Below are positions 19,946 to 20,525 of a stretch of 20,525 bases of DNA, piece after piece. The position numbers and the translations under genes were made by a program. Location of the stretch: IMG/VR virus record IMGVR_UViG_3300021961_000791, positions 1-20,525 of that record. One strand, 5' to 3'. The notes beneath the pieces were generated by a model that was not told where the DNA came from, ran no database searches, and worked only from the letters and a program-made list of their open reading frames with translations. This stretch comes from a virus. Position 1 is the stretch's first letter; the number at the start of each line of letters is the position of its first letter.

Positions 19946-20525
19946 TTATTTGTTGTAATCTACTTTAGGTTTTGTATCAACTTTTGTAGGTTTTTCGCCT
20001 GTCATGGTAACTTTTCTGTTCATGTCTTTTTCATCATCTTTTTTAGTAGGCACCATAGTTTCCATGCCTTCGGTAATCACACGATTTTTAGCAGCTGTTT
20101 GCAAAATTGTCATTTGAGCTGACCTTTCATCATTAAAAGTATCTGATTGTGTGAAATCATCTTCATCATCAGAATTATCATGGTAAGCTACAAACTTACT
20201 TCCTTGTTTATGATAATAACCTATTTGTTTATTATTACCATATTTTGTTCTACCTCTATAAAAAACTTCTACATCTCCATTAGACGCTTTCTTAGTGTAC
20301 ATTTTAGCCATACTGGCCTTTTCATTAAGTTCAACTTCTTCATTTTTTGCTGTATATTTTTTATCAATCTTGTTAAAAAATGCTTTCTTTTCAGCAGGTG
20401 ACATTGAACCGATACCTTTGCCGGCTTTATCTAGTTCTTTTTTAAACATTGCTTGGTAACCTGAATCTTCTCTGTAACTACCTTGTTTAGCTACAAGTTC
20501 TTCAATACTACCTGGTTTGTGTTTT
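19946..20525 (-). CDS. Conserved phage protein, N-terminus beyond window
   Basis: The frame is open through the right edge, so the true start lies beyond 20525; the ATG at 20449 is internal. The 192 visible full codons include KPGSIEELVAKQGSYRED before YQAMFKKELDKAGKGIGSMSPAEKKAFFNKID, a compact helical motif I recall from T4-like marine phages. A region SNGDVEVFYRGRTKYGNNKQIGYY follows, then an acidic stretch (DNSDDEDDFTQSD) and a lysine-rich end. A scaffold or virion role is possible. There is no signal peptide or membrane segment in the visible part. Confidence 0.8.
   Translation of the reverse strand, partial: KHKPGSIEELVAKQGSYREDSGYQAMFKKELDKAGKGIGSMSPAEKKAFFNKIDKKYTAKNEEVELNEKASMAKMYTKKASNGDVEVFYRGRTKYGNNKQIGYYHKQGSKFVAYHDNSDDEDDFTQSDTFNDERSAQMTILQTAAKNRVITEGMETMVPTKKDDEKDMNRKVTMTGEKPTKVDTKPKVDYNK

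Overview
The window looks like part of the genome of a T4-like marine myovirus, most like the phages of SAR11/Pelagibacter and related cyanophages. The evidence is AT-rich DNA, every gene on the minus strand, tight packing with many 1-4 base start/stop overlaps, a T4-type zinc-finger/Toprim primase, class Ia ribonucleotide reductase genes, a RuvC-like resolvase, and three exact copies of the T4 late-promoter octamer TATAAATA upstream of genes. The host is inferred, not proven. Transcription runs from right to left, so the layout below goes from high to low coordinates.

20525-15920: a block of small virion or morphogenesis-type genes. It holds a cut-off gene at the right edge, a HAD-type 5'-nucleotidase, two genes with strong late promoters separated by a UUCG-loop terminator, coiled-coil and conserved phage proteins, and three proteins that share an MKT(F/L)K N-terminus resembling the capsid-targeting leader of T4 internal head proteins.

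15918-13924: a membrane and lysis-like block. It holds a DUF1353 protein, a 52-residue two-helix protein, an overlapping inner-membrane/lipoprotein pair that looks like i-spanin/o-spanin, a two-helix holin-like protein, and a small one-helix coiled-coil protein.

13906-7103: the standout region. It reads as a phage-borne curli-type (type VIII) secretion module: CsgF, a paralogue of the preceding one-helix protein, the CsgG lipoprotein pore, a secreted curlin-repeat protein, a FecR-domain protein with a curlin-like tail, a PA14-domain protein fused to about ten curlin-type repeats, a one-helix small protein, and a full-length CHASE2-class III adenylate cyclase with its main catalytic residues. 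The simplest reading is an outer-membrane pore with two or three amyloid-like substrates, next to a periplasm-sensing second-messenger enzyme. What this does during infection is unknown.

7068-1: after two small proteins (one arginine-rich, one coiled coil with a C-terminal membrane anchor), a near-consensus sigma70 promoter drives the primase, nrdA, a conserved hypothetical gene, nrdB, a 59-residue zinc ribbon, a RuvC-like nuclease and a cut-off FkbM methyltransferase. This is a nucleotide and replication operon that can be switched on before the late genes.

I saw no tRNA, CRISPR array, insertion sequence or integrase.
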